This document shows positions 36,856 through 44,768 of a stretch of 64,000 bases of DNA, in pieces. The DNA is from CBDCGJ01 sp965216645 (GTDB lineage Bacteria; Pseudomonadota; Alphaproteobacteria; GCA-2731375): NCBI GenBank assembly GCA_965216645.1, contig CBDCGJ010000041.1, positions 26,330 to 90,329 on the forward strand, written 5' to 3'. Below the pieces are notes generated by a model. The model saw only the letters and a list, made by a program, of their open reading frames with translations. It did not search any database and was not told the DNA's origin. The position numbers and the translations under genes are program-made. The stretch's first letter is position 1. Each line of letters opens with the position of its first letter.

Positions 36856-37692
36856 GTGATCATCTCCGCTTCCTACCGTACCGACATTCCGGCCTATCAC
36901 GGCGACTGGTTTGCCCGGATGCGGGCGGCGGGCGCGGTGTCGGTGAAGAACCCCTATGGCGGCAAACCCTATCGGGTCTCGCTGCGTCCGGAAGATGTCG
37001 ACGGATATGTCTTCTGGACCCGCAACGCCGCCCCTTTCCTGGACCAGCTGGAATCCCTGACCGCGCCTTTCGTGATGCAATATACGATCACCGGCTATGC
37101 CAAGGACCTGGAGCCGGCGGTGCCGGACTGGCGACGTGCCGTTGAGGTTGTTACGGAATTGCAACGAAAATGGGGCAACCGAGCGGCGGTCTGGCGCTAC
37201 GATCCGATCGCGCTGACGGATGCCATGGACGCGGCGTTTCACCGGGCCAACTTCGCGCGCTTGGCGGCGCAGCTCTCCAGCCTTGTCGACGAGGTCACGG
37301 TCAGCTTCATGCAGCCCTACGCCAAGAGCAAGCGCAACCTGGCCCGGGCCGGCATCGCCTGGCGTGACCCCCCACCGGACGAAAAGCAGGCGCTGGCGGA
37401 TGACTTGGCGGAAATCGCTGACGCCCATGGCCTGGGCCTGACCGCCTGCACCCAGCCCGGCCTCGACCTGCCGCCGGCCCGCTGCATCGATCTCGACCGC
37501 TTGAGCGCCATCGCCGGCCGTCCGATCGCCGGCAAGACCAAGGGCAACCGGCCTGGCTGCCTCTGCGCCGAAAGCCGGGATATCGGTTGGTACGACAGCT
37601 GCGCCCAGGGCTGCGTCTACTGCTACGCCGTCTCCAGCCAGGCCCGCGCCGCCGCCAACCTCAAAAAGGGGTCGGAGGGAATTATGTACTAA
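36856..37692 (+). CDS. DUF1848 domain-containing protein with a repeat-derived C-terminus
   Basis: 278 residues. ISASYRTDIPAYHGDWFARM at the start, then FWTRNAAPFLDQLE and QYTITGYAKDLEP, all typical of DUF1848. The C-terminal GCLCAESRDIGWYDSCAQGC with YCYA has a cysteine set (CLC ... C ... CVYC) that may bind a metal or iron-sulfur cluster, which has led to suggestions of relation to radical-SAM DNA repair proteins; not proven. The final residues KKGSEGIMY and the TAA are encoded by a family E repeat arm, so the native end of the protein has been lost or exchanged. Divergent from dnaK. Confidence 0.85.
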   Translation: MIISASYRTDIPAYHGDWFARMRAAGAVSVKNPYGGKPYRVSLRPEDVDGYVFWTRNAAPFLDQLESLTAPFVMQYTITGYAKDLEPAVPDWRRAVEVVTELQRKWGNRAAVWRYDPIALTDAMDAAFHRANFARLAAQLSSLVDEVTVSFMQPYAKSKRNLARAGIAWRDPPPDEKQALADDLAEIADAHGLGLTACTQPGLDLPPARCIDLDRLSAIAGRPIAGKTKGNRPGCLCAESRDIGWYDSCAQGCVYCYAVSSQARAAANLKKGSEGIMY

Positions 37693-37752
37693 AACAAGAA
37701 AATTAAATTTATTATACGTATATTACGCTTAAATCCCTCCGACCCCTTTTTG
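37663..37752. repeat. family E doublet 1 (GGGGTCGGAGGGA), overlapping a gene end
   Basis: AAAAAGGGGTCGGAGGGAAT and the inverted AAATCCCTCCGACCCCTTTTT flank about 50 bp of AT-rich sequence. The left arm is within the DUF1848 reading frame. Confidence 0.85.
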
Positions 37753-37892
37753 AGAATGTGATCAGACGATTGCTCGACGTCCAATCGCGATTAGAGTTAA
37801 CTTTTGCAGCGATTTTCCGGCGACCGTTCGGTTCGGATTTCGACCTCCGCGACGGTTACCGTGAGGGTAAACGGCTGATGTCGCGTCCAGGG

Positions 37893-37982
37893 AAAAAGGG
37901 GTCGGAGGGATTTTAGCGCTATAGTCGTTTTCAGCTAGGTATTTTGCCGCTTTAAGTATCTAATTCCCTCCGACCCCTTTTT
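37893..37982. repeat. family E doublet 2
   Basis: Same arms as the copy 230 bp upstream, with a different 50-bp middle. It ends 11 bp before the stop of the convergent methyltransferase gene. Confidence 0.85.
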
Positions 37983-37993
37983 AGCGCCGGGCT

Positions 37994-38758
37994 TTAATCG
38001 GGGGCGCGGCCGATGACGGTGAAGACGCTGTGCGCGACGGACAGGGGGTCGTCGGGGAAGTCGCGGGTCAGGAGGGCCGCCAGTTCGGCGTCGAAGGCGG
38101 CGACCTTGTCCGGCGGCAGGCTGGCGGCAACGCCGGCGCTGGCCCGGATGCGGCCGCGCCAGGCCTCATGGCTGTAAACCGCCGGCTCGTCATAAGAGAA
38201 GCTGCGGACATCCTCGAAACCACCGGCCCGCAGGTGGTGCACATGTCTGCCGTGGATGCCGGTCATGCCGCCCAGATGCCAGTCCGGATTATGCTTCAGG
38301 ATCAACGCTTCCGTGGCGCTAACCACATTGCCGGGCAGGGGCAGCCAGTCGAAATGGCCGAGCACCAGATGGCCGCGCGGCTTCAGGACCCGGCGCACCT
38401 CCCGCGCCGCCGCCTCGGGATCGAACCAGTGCCAGCACTGCCCGGCGGTGACCAGATCGAAGGCAGCGTCCGGCAGACCCGTCGCTTCCGCCTTGGCGAC
38501 ATGATAGTCGACCTCGACCCCGGCGGCGGCGTCCAGTTGCCGAGCCTGTTCCATCATCGCGGCGCCGATGTCAAGGCCGGTCACGGCCATGCCGCGCCGG
38601 GCCAGGCCACGCGCCACCGTGCCCGTCCCGGTGCCCAGATCCAGGGCCCGCCGGCCGGCGGCGATCAGGCAGCGCGCCGCCAGCGCTTCGAAAAAACTTT
38701 CCGGGAAGCCGGCCCGATGGGTGGCATAGTCGCTTGCCGTGTCCGAAAAATCGACCAC
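37994..38758 (-). CDS. class I SAM-dependent methyltransferase
   Basis: 254 residues. SAM-binding motif I is LDLGTGTGTVARGLA (about 40-54), the acidic loop is VTGLDIG, and WHWFDPEAAAREVRRVLKPRG is the methyltransferase-11/UbiE-like segment that follows motif III. The N-terminal FSDTASDYATHRAGFPESFF resembles small-molecule methyltransferases of the same group. Substrate unknown. Family E elements sit just outside both ends of the gene. Confidence 0.88.
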   Translation of the reverse strand: MVDFSDTASDYATHRAGFPESFFEALAARCLIAAGRRALDLGTGTGTVARGLARRGMAVTGLDIGAAMMEQARQLDAAAGVEVDYHVAKAEATGLPDAAFDLVTAGQCWHWFDPEAAAREVRRVLKPRGHLVLGHFDWLPLPGNVVSATEALILKHNPDWHLGGMTGIHGRHVHHLRAGGFEDVRSFSYDEPAVYSHEAWRGRIRASAGVAASLPPDKVAAFDAELAALLTRDFPDDPLSVAHSVFTVIGRAPD

Positions 38759-38846
38759 CTGAACCGCTCCTTTGAATGTCGCCCTGGCGACCCTTTTGCC
38801 ACAGATGAACGCCGATCGACACAGATATGGCGATCTGCCACCAACT

Positions 38847-38930
38847 GAAAAAGGGGTCGGGGGTAATTACGCGCCGAAAAATGTCGTAATTACAGTCCCA
38901 TATATCGAAAAAAATCCCTCCGACCCCTTT
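38847..38930. repeat. family E doublet 3
   Basis: GAAAAAGGGGTCGGGGGTAA and AAAAATCCCTCCGACCCCTTT; the left arm has one A-to-G change. Third copy within 1.3 kb. Confidence 0.8.
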
Positions 38931-38996
38931 GTTGTCGCCTTCTAATCTGCCGTGAATCTTCGTTCGCGGGTTCCAAATGCCGTTTGCAATTACCGA

Positions 38997-39087
38997 GTCA
39001 TGCCGGTCTTGCGCCGGTATCTTTTTCGATATCGATTGTCGCCGACGACGAGATACCGGAGAACGGCTACGCCGTTTCCGGCATGAC
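38997..39087. repeat. family A palindromic element, copy 4
   Basis: GTCATGCCGGTCTTGCGCCGG at the left, ACGAGATACCGGAGAACGGC and TTTCCGGCATGAC at the right. Confidence 0.85.
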
Positions 39088-39149
39088 GCGATTATTGTTG
39101 CGGCATCGCCGGTTTTGTTGACGTGTAAATCACTAAGCGGAAATGACCA

Positions 39150-40100
39150 TCAGCGGGTCGCGGCGTGGTGGGCTTCGATGGCGTCCCAGATCTGGCCAGC
39201 CAGGTTGGTGCCGTCATAGCGGCCGATTTCCTGGATGCCGGTGGGCGAAGTGACGTTGATCTCCGTCATCACGTCGCCGATCACGTCGATGCCGACGAAG
39301 ATCAGGCCCTGCTCCTTCAAAGTCGGGCCGATGGCGGCGCAGATCTCTCGGTCCCGCGCGGTCAGGTCGCTTTTCAGCGGCGTGCCGCCGACATGCATGT
39401 TGGATCGGGCCTCACCCTCCGGCGGCACCCGGTTGATGGCGCCGGCCGGTTCGCCGTCGATCAGGATGATCCGCTTGTCGCCCTGGCGCACCTCGGGCAG
39501 ATAGCGTTGGGCGATCACCGGTTCACGCCAGTTCTCGGTGAACATCTCGATCAGCGCGTTCAGGTTTTCGTCGCCCGGTTGCAGGTGAAAGACCCCGGCG
39601 CCGCCATTGCCGAACAGGGGCTTCAGGATAATGTCCTCATATTCCGCCTTGAAGGCGCGCAGGTCGTCGGCGTTGGCGCTGATCAGCGTCTCAGGCATCA
39701 GATCGGGAAAATGAGTGACGAACAGCTTCTCCGGTGCGTTGCGCACGCTGGCCGGATCGTTCACCACCAGAGTGTTGGGATGAACATGCTCCAACAGATG
39801 GGTGGCGGTGATATAGGCCATGTCGAAGGGCGGATCCTGACGCATCAACACCACGTCCATATCCTCGAGCTCGAGCACCTCGAGCTCCCCCAGGCTGGCG
39901 TGATCGCCATGTTCCCGCCGCACCTCCAACGGCCGGCCGCGCGCCATCACCATGCTGCCGCGCAGGCTGAGGTCCTGAACCAGATAATGAAAGAGCTTAT
40001 GGCCGCGCGCCTGCGCCTCCAGCGCCAGGGCGAAAGTGCTATCGGCGTCGATATCGATGGGCTCGATCGGGTCCATCTGGATCGCGACTTTCAACGACAT
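39150..40100 (-). CDS. gshB: glutathione synthetase
   Basis: About 316 residues from MSLKVAIQMDPIEPIDIDAD; an ATG six bases upstream is also possible. Joins gamma-glutamylcysteine and glycine with ATP. The N-terminal domain contains VVLMRQDPPFDMAY, the ATP-grasp part has ILKPLFGNGGAGVFHL and GDKRIILIDGEPAGAINR, and the Mg-site end FVGIDVIGDVMTEINVTSPTG is intact. GshA is not in the window. The protein belongs with the cell's thiol redox system, as would the disrupted GST. Confidence 0.96.
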   Translation of the reverse strand: MSLKVAIQMDPIEPIDIDADSTFALALEAQARGHKLFHYLVQDLSLRGSMVMARGRPLEVRREHGDHASLGELEVLELEDMDVVLMRQDPPFDMAYITATHLLEHVHPNTLVVNDPASVRNAPEKLFVTHFPDLMPETLISANADDLRAFKAEYEDIILKPLFGNGGAGVFHLQPGDENLNALIEMFTENWREPVIAQRYLPEVRQGDKRIILIDGEPAGAINRVPPEGEARSNMHVGGTPLKSDLTARDREICAAIGPTLKEQGLIFVGIDVIGDVMTEINVTSPTGIQEIGRYDGTNLAGQIWDAIEAHHAATR

Positions 40101-40219
40101 GGGCAAGGGATCTCCTGTTAGCTTCGGCGGCGCACTAGATCATATTTCCACCGCCTCGTCACGGGGCACCGTGCCGCCGGTTGCATCCGCGGCGGGCCCG
40201 CACTACAGTCCGGGCCGTT

Positions 40220-40945
40220 ATGAGTCGCAAGATCCTGTTGATCGTCCACCAGCAAACCTCGGATCCGGGCCGCATCGGCCGGCTGGTTTCGGCCTATGGC
40301 TATGAGCCGGACATCTGCCGCCATGCCTGCGGCGATCCGTTGCCGGCGACCATGGACGATCACGCCGGCGCGGTGATCTTCGGCGGACCGATGAGCGCCA
40401 ATGACGACGATCTGTTCTTCATCCGCAACGAACTCGACTGGTTGTCGGTCGCGCTTGAGTCGGGCAAGCCGTTTCTGGGCGTCTGCCTGGGCGCGCAGCT
40501 ATTGGCCCGGCATTTGGGCGCCCGGGTCGCCTGCCATGACGCGGGCTATCACGAGATCGGTTACTATCCGGTGCGGGCCACGGCGGCCGGCGCCGACCTG
40601 TTTGCCGAGGAGCAGATGTTCTACCAGTGGCATGGCGAGGGTTTCGACCTGCCGGCCGGTGCCGACTTGCTGGCCACCGGCGATAAGTTCCATCACCAGG
40701 CCTTCCGCTACGGCAATGCCTATGCCATTCAATTCCATCCTGAAGTGACGCGGGAGATGATGGCACGCTGGACCGACGGCTCCGCCCATCGCATGGTGTT
40801 GGCCGGGGCCCAGCCCAGGGAAGCGCACTTGAACGGGCAGAACCGGCACGACCCGCAGGTGGAAATCTGGGCCCGCGCCTTTTTCGCCCATTGGCTCGCC
40901 CTGACCGGCGAACAACCCCTGCCGCTGGCGAGCGCGGCGGAATAG
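40220..40945 (+). CDS. class I glutamine amidotransferase (GMP-synthase-like)
   Basis: 241 residues from the ATG at 40220. The triad is complete: nucleophile Cys89 in GVCLGAQ, His173 and Glu175 in FHPEV. AVIFGGPMSANDDD and the MFYQWHGEGFDLP loop are features of the stand-alone amidotransferase group related to GuaA and to gamma-glutamyl amine hydrolases. No synthetase domain is attached. It diverges from gshB; a role in glutamyl-compound turnover is possible but not shown. Confidence 0.9.
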   Translation: MSRKILLIVHQQTSDPGRIGRLVSAYGYEPDICRHACGDPLPATMDDHAGAVIFGGPMSANDDDLFFIRNELDWLSVALESGKPFLGVCLGAQLLARHLGARVACHDAGYHEIGYYPVRATAAGADLFAEEQMFYQWHGEGFDLPAGADLLATGDKFHHQAFRYGNAYAIQFHPEVTREMMARWTDGSAHRMVLAGAQPREAHLNGQNRHDPQVEIWARAFFAHWLALTGEQPLPLASAAE

Positions 40946-40959
40946 ATCGGTAAAGCCGC

Positions 40960-41487
40960 CTAGCGGAAGTCTTCCCGGTAGATGGCGTACATTTCCAGAA
41001 TTTCGCCGTAATAATGGTCCGTCGGCCCGTGATATTCGAGGCCGAGTTTCTCCGCCACCCGGATCGAGGCTTTGTTACCGCTGCGGATCAAGGCGATCGC
41101 TTCCGTCATGTCCAGTAGATCTCGGAATCCCCAATCCAGCACCGCTTGTCCTGCTTCGGTGGCGAGCCCGCGGCCCCAAAACTTCGGATGCAGGGCGTAG
41201 AGCAGTTCGAAGGCGCTGGTCCGATCCGGCAGCGGCCGCAGGCCGGTATAGCCGATGGCACTGTTTCCGCCCTGGGGTTCGATGGCCTGCGCGCCGGTCT
41301 GGTGGCGTTGGAATTCGAGCTGGCTCAAATTGACAAATTCCTCGGCGAAACCCTGCGCGCCGCCCGCGTTCAGGCCGTCGAGCGCCAAATGCTCGGTGAC
41401 CCTCCGGTCGGCGAAGAGCCGGCTGAGCGCCACGACGTCGTCGTCCACCAATGGCCTTAGCTGCAATCTTTCGGTTTCCAGGCTCAT
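40960..41487 (-). CDS. GNAT family N-acetyltransferase (RimJ/RimL-like)
   Basis: 175 residues from the ATG at 41487 (MSLETERLQLRPLVDDDV), the typical opening of RimJ/RimL-type acetyltransferases. The acetyl-CoA-binding part is GRGLATEAGQAVLDWGF, and the closing NKASIRVAEKLGLEYHG is the usual end of the family. The open frame continues upstream to 41724, but those residues are not GNAT-like. Substrate unknown. Confidence 0.9.
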   Translation of the reverse strand: MSLETERLQLRPLVDDDVVALSRLFADRRVTEHLALDGLNAGGAQGFAEEFVNLSQLEFQRHQTGAQAIEPQGGNSAIGYTGLRPLPDRTSAFELLYALHPKFWGRGLATEAGQAVLDWGFRDLLDMTEAIALIRSGNKASIRVAEKLGLEYHGPTDHYYGEILEMYAIYREDFR

Positions 41488-42058
41488 GCCACAATTATGC
41501 CCTAGTTCGCCCCTATCTACCAAAAGATCAAAGGACCAACGGTAGCGGGCATTCACGGTAACTTGACCAGGTCGAGAAAGGTTCCAGTCTTGGAATCCGC
41601 TGTGAGGACCCCGATATTGAAGGGACAAGAGAGCTCGGTTCTGACGGCTATCACCGCAGGAATTGGGCCTTCTAGGCCGGTTCAGAATTCCCTGATCCAG
41701 AATTCGCGTAGCGGATCGGCTCAATTTGATCGGACTCCGCCGCCGGCGCTGCCCACGCCCCCTCCCCTCCAGCCCGGCGGCGAGTTCCGATCTTTTTATT
41801 GATTTGTACTTTTCGATTAACTCGTCGCCGAGGGCGGCTGCATAACTCGCATCTCGTTAGTCGGATCTATCATCGTCATGCCGGAAACGGCGTAGCCGTT
41901 ATCCGGTATTTCGTCGAATGTCGAGTTTGGGTTTCGATGAGATACCGGCTCAAGGCCGGTATGACGAAATATAGCGTTAATAGCGAACCGGCTTGTTCCA
42001 CAACAAAGTCGATTACGGGACGGGTTACGGCGCCTAGCCGGCCTGCTACCATGTTTCC
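41488..42058. other. 571-bp intergenic region with one family A element
   Basis: Between divergent genes. The first 380 bp show no gene or motif I can name; 41875-41965 is a family A element, and the last 90 bp should carry the promoter for 42059. Confidence 0.5.
41875..41965. repeat. family A palindromic element, copy 5
   Basis: GTCATGCCGGAAACGGCGTAG at the left, GAGATACCGGCTCAAGGCCGG and TATGAC at the right. Same orientation as copy 2. Confidence 0.85.
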
Positions 42059-43291
42059 ATGCTCTTACGATTCGCACTTCCCTTCGCCTGCCTCCTCGCC
42101 CTGCCCGCCGCCTTGGCCCAGTCGGGCCCGGAGCAGACTGTTGGCACCAAATACCACCTGAAGATCGAGGATCTGGCGAAACCCTTCGCCACCCCGAGCC
42201 AGGCGCGGGGGGCGCAGCGGATATCCCGGCCGACGGACGCGACCCTACGTGTACCGCCCGGCTTCCGCGCCAATGTGTTTCGCGACGGGCTGACCGGGCC
42301 GCGCTGGCTGACCGTGGCGGCGAACGGTGACGTCATCCTGGCGGAGACCTGGAACGACGAGGTCAAGATCCTGCGCGACGGGGATGGCGACGGCCGGGCC
42401 GAGTTCATGTCCACCTTCAGCGACGACATGGAGAGCCCGCACGGCCTCGCCCTCCACGGCGGCTATCTCTATGTCTCAAATCCCGTCACCGTGGTGCGTT
42501 ATGCCTACGCGCCGGGACAGACAAAGCGCAGCGGTCCGGCGGAGCGGGTGACTCGGCCGGGCGCGTTGGGCGACGGTAGCGGCCATTCGACTCGCAATCT
42601 GGCGATTTCGCCGGACGGCAAGCATCTCTATGTCGCCGTCGGCAGCCGGGGCAATGTGGCGGAGGAGGAGCTGCCGCGCGCGACCGTGCAGCGCTTCGAT
42701 TTGGACGGCGGTGGCCAAACAACATTCGCCACGGGTTTGCGCAATGCTGTCGGCATCGAGTTCCATCCGGAAAGCGGTAAGCTGTTCGTCACCGTGAACG
42801 AGCGGGACGGCTATGGCGACGGGCTGGTGCCGGATTTTCTGACCGAAGTGCGGCAGGGCGCCTTCTACGGCTGGCCCTATGCCTATCTGGGGCCGATCCC
42901 GGATCCGCAACTGGGCGACAGGCGGCCCGATCTGGTGGCCAAGACGGTGACGCCGGACGTGCTGTTCCAATCCCATTCGGCGCCGTTGGGACTGACCTTC
43001 TATACCGGCGGGATGTTTCCGGCCGACTATCGCGGCGATGCCTTCGTCGCCTTTCACGGCTCCTGGAACGCGGCCAAGCCGCGCGGCTATAAGATCGTGC
43101 GGGTGCCGTTCGAGGACGGCAAACCGCGTGGCGGCTACGAGAATTTCGCTACCGGCTTTTGGCATGCGGGCGCGAGCCCGGCGCAGGTCTGGGGCCGGCC
43201 CGCCGGTTTGGCGGTGGCCAAGGACGGCAGCCTGCTGATTGCCGACGACTCGGGCGGCGCGATCTGGCGCATAAGTTACCGAGCGCCATGA
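42059..43291 (+). CDS. exported PQQ-type sugar dehydrogenase / sorbosone dehydrogenase family protein
   Basis: 410 residues. Signal peptide about 1-21 (LPFACLLALPAALAQ). A six-bladed propeller of the soluble glucose/sorbosone dehydrogenase family follows: GFRANVFRDGLTGPRWLTVA, ETWNDEVKILRDGDGDG, GYLYVSNPVTVVRYAY, LAISPDGKHLYVAVGSRGN, AVGIEFHPESGKLFVTVNER and AFHGSWNAAKPRGYKIVRVP. It would act in the periplasm, probably with pyrroloquinoline quinone, although no pqq genes are near. Substrate not predictable. Stop overlaps the next start (ATGA). Confidence 0.9.
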   Translation: MLLRFALPFACLLALPAALAQSGPEQTVGTKYHLKIEDLAKPFATPSQARGAQRISRPTDATLRVPPGFRANVFRDGLTGPRWLTVAANGDVILAETWNDEVKILRDGDGDGRAEFMSTFSDDMESPHGLALHGGYLYVSNPVTVVRYAYAPGQTKRSGPAERVTRPGALGDGSGHSTRNLAISPDGKHLYVAVGSRGNVAEEELPRATVQRFDLDGGGQTTFATGLRNAVGIEFHPESGKLFVTVNERDGYGDGLVPDFLTEVRQGAFYGWPYAYLGPIPDPQLGDRRPDLVAKTVTPDVLFQSHSAPLGLTFYTGGMFPADYRGDAFVAFHGSWNAAKPRGYKIVRVPFEDGKPRGGYENFATGFWHAGASPAQVWGRPAGLAVAKDGSLLIADDSGGAIWRISYRAP

Positions 43292-43887
43292 TCCTGGAGA
43301 CCGCGGACGACATCCTGGCCCTGATCGCCGGCGATCCCTGGCGCATGGACGTCTTGCGGACGGCGCGGCGGCTGGAGCTGCCGGACTGGTGGATCGGTGC
43401 CGGCTTCGTTCGCGCCGCCGTTTGGGACGCGCTGCACGGCTATACGCGCGCGACGCCGCTCGACGATGTGGACCTCCTCTATTTCGATCAGGGCGATATC
43501 GACGAGACGGTGGAGAAAAAGCATGAGGCCCGCCTGCGCGAACTGGCGCCGAATGTGCCCTGGTCGGTGAAGAACCAGGCGCGCATGCATCTGCGCAACA
43601 ATAACCCGCCCTATGCTTGCACGGAGGAGGCGATGACTTATTGGCTCGAAACGCCGACAGCGGTGGCCGTGCGGCTTGGCGCCGACGACCGTCTCCACCT
43701 CATCGCCCCGTTTGGCGTGGACGATTTACTGGCCTTACGCATCCGCCCCACGCCCGCCGGTATTCAGCGCGCCGAGCAGTTTCTCGACCGCGTCCACGGC
43801 AAACCCTGGCTCCAACAATGGCCCAACGCGCGCCTCGTCGATGCACCGTCGAGGCCTCAAAGTATCGCGACGCTTAGACAACCTTAG
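43288..43887 (+). CDS. nucleotidyltransferase family protein (DUF925 / NTP_transf_6 type)
   Basis: 199 residues. DWWIGAGFVRAAVWDALHGY followed by DDVDLLYFD gives the Gly-x-aromatic and Asp-x-Asp pattern of this nucleotidyltransferase group; RMHLRNNNPPYACTEEAM and the VRLGADDRLHLIAPFGVDDL segments are typical of the family. Function unknown. It is translationally coupled to the exported propeller protein, but the products act in different compartments. Confidence 0.88.
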   Translation: MILETADDILALIAGDPWRMDVLRTARRLELPDWWIGAGFVRAAVWDALHGYTRATPLDDVDLLYFDQGDIDETVEKKHEARLRELAPNVPWSVKNQARMHLRNNNPPYACTEEAMTYWLETPTAVAVRLGADDRLHLIAPFGVDDLLALRIRPTPAGIQRAEQFLDRVHGKPWLQQWPNARLVDAPSRPQSIATLRQP

Positions 43888-43967
43888 TATTAATTTATCA
43901 TTTGACATTCTCTCCAAATCGTATATGTTAACCATATTCCGCAACGATTTGGTTGGTAGAGGGCGAG

Positions 43968-44750
43968 ATGTTAAAGCTTACTCGATTGGTCGTTGTTTTA
44001 GGCTTGCTTGGACTGAGCACCCCGTCCCATGCGCATACGTTGATTTCGCATCCGACGTGAAACGACATTCCTGGAACGAAGGTAGAGTTCTATCTTCAAG
44101 CATCAAAAGTATACGATCAGTTTTCCCGGATGTCGCAAATTTGGCATCGCGCAAATGCGCAGCTGGAAGTCGGCATTCTTGCGGAATTCAAGAATCGACT
44201 TGATCCCAATATATCGATTCAGCCGCAGGCATTTCACGACACGCTGGGCGATTTGCGGCAGTTGAACATGGCGATGGAGCGGTATTTGGATGAAGTCGGC
44301 GCCCTGGAGAAATTGAACAGCGCGTGCAAAAAGCAGGCGAATCTCGTGGCGGCCCTGACCGGAATTCTTAAAGAATCCCGCCCCCTGCAACGGCTAAGCC
44401 TTCGCGGTGTGCGTTACGCCGACAGTGGCGGTCTGAAAACGGAACAATCGGCGCCGATATTGAACCAGGCCGGTATCTTGGCCGCGTGGCGCACGGACGC
44501 CAAGATTTTGCAGCAGGTGCTTGGCGAGGTCATCACAGATTTGCGTAATGCCATTCCCCTCGCGGAAAAGGGGGAATTCGCGTCGATGATGTTATCCGGC
44601 CGGCGGGGGTTCGGCGACAAGATGCCCCAGTTTACGGACATGTTCAGCGCCTATGAGCGGTTGTACGTACGCACGGTGATGGCGACGATCGCGGCGACGA
44701 TGCAGGTCTATCCCAAGGGTTATGAATGGTTGGATGCCGGCAAGAAATAA
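43968..44750 (+). pseudogene. secreted helical protein gene interrupted by an in-frame TGA
   Basis: From an ATG at 43968 preceded by AGAGGGCGAG the frame gives a clean signal peptide, MLKLTRLVVVLGLLGLSTPS then HAHTL, and at codon 31 (44058-44060) a TGA. The same frame continues without another stop to 44750: DIPGTKVEFYLQASKVYDQF, then a mostly helical domain of 206 residues with no recognised family, ending PKGYEWLDAGKK. Without the TGA the product has 260 residues. Reinitiation at the ATG at 44130 would make an unexported protein. The di-haem oxidoreductase gene starts 18 bp later, so both probably formed one secreted system. Confidence 0.75.
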
Positions 44751-44768
44751 GGCCGGCGTTTTGAGGTA

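Larger units (their letters stand above)
38759..39149. other. intergenic region with family E and family A elements
   Basis: 391 bp. Family E doublet 3 (38847-38930) and family A copy 4 (38997-39087) take up about half. No gene is supported. Confidence 0.5.

Noticed and set aside
37663..38930. Family E repeats considered as insertion-sequence ends
   Set aside because: Distances between arms are about 90 bp, too short to hold a transposase, and no target duplications are evident.
44058..44060. TGA as a selenocysteine codon in the secreted gene
   Set aside because: It comes just after the signal peptide, away from any redox motif, and no SECIS-like hairpin is evident right after it; a nonsense mutation is simpler.
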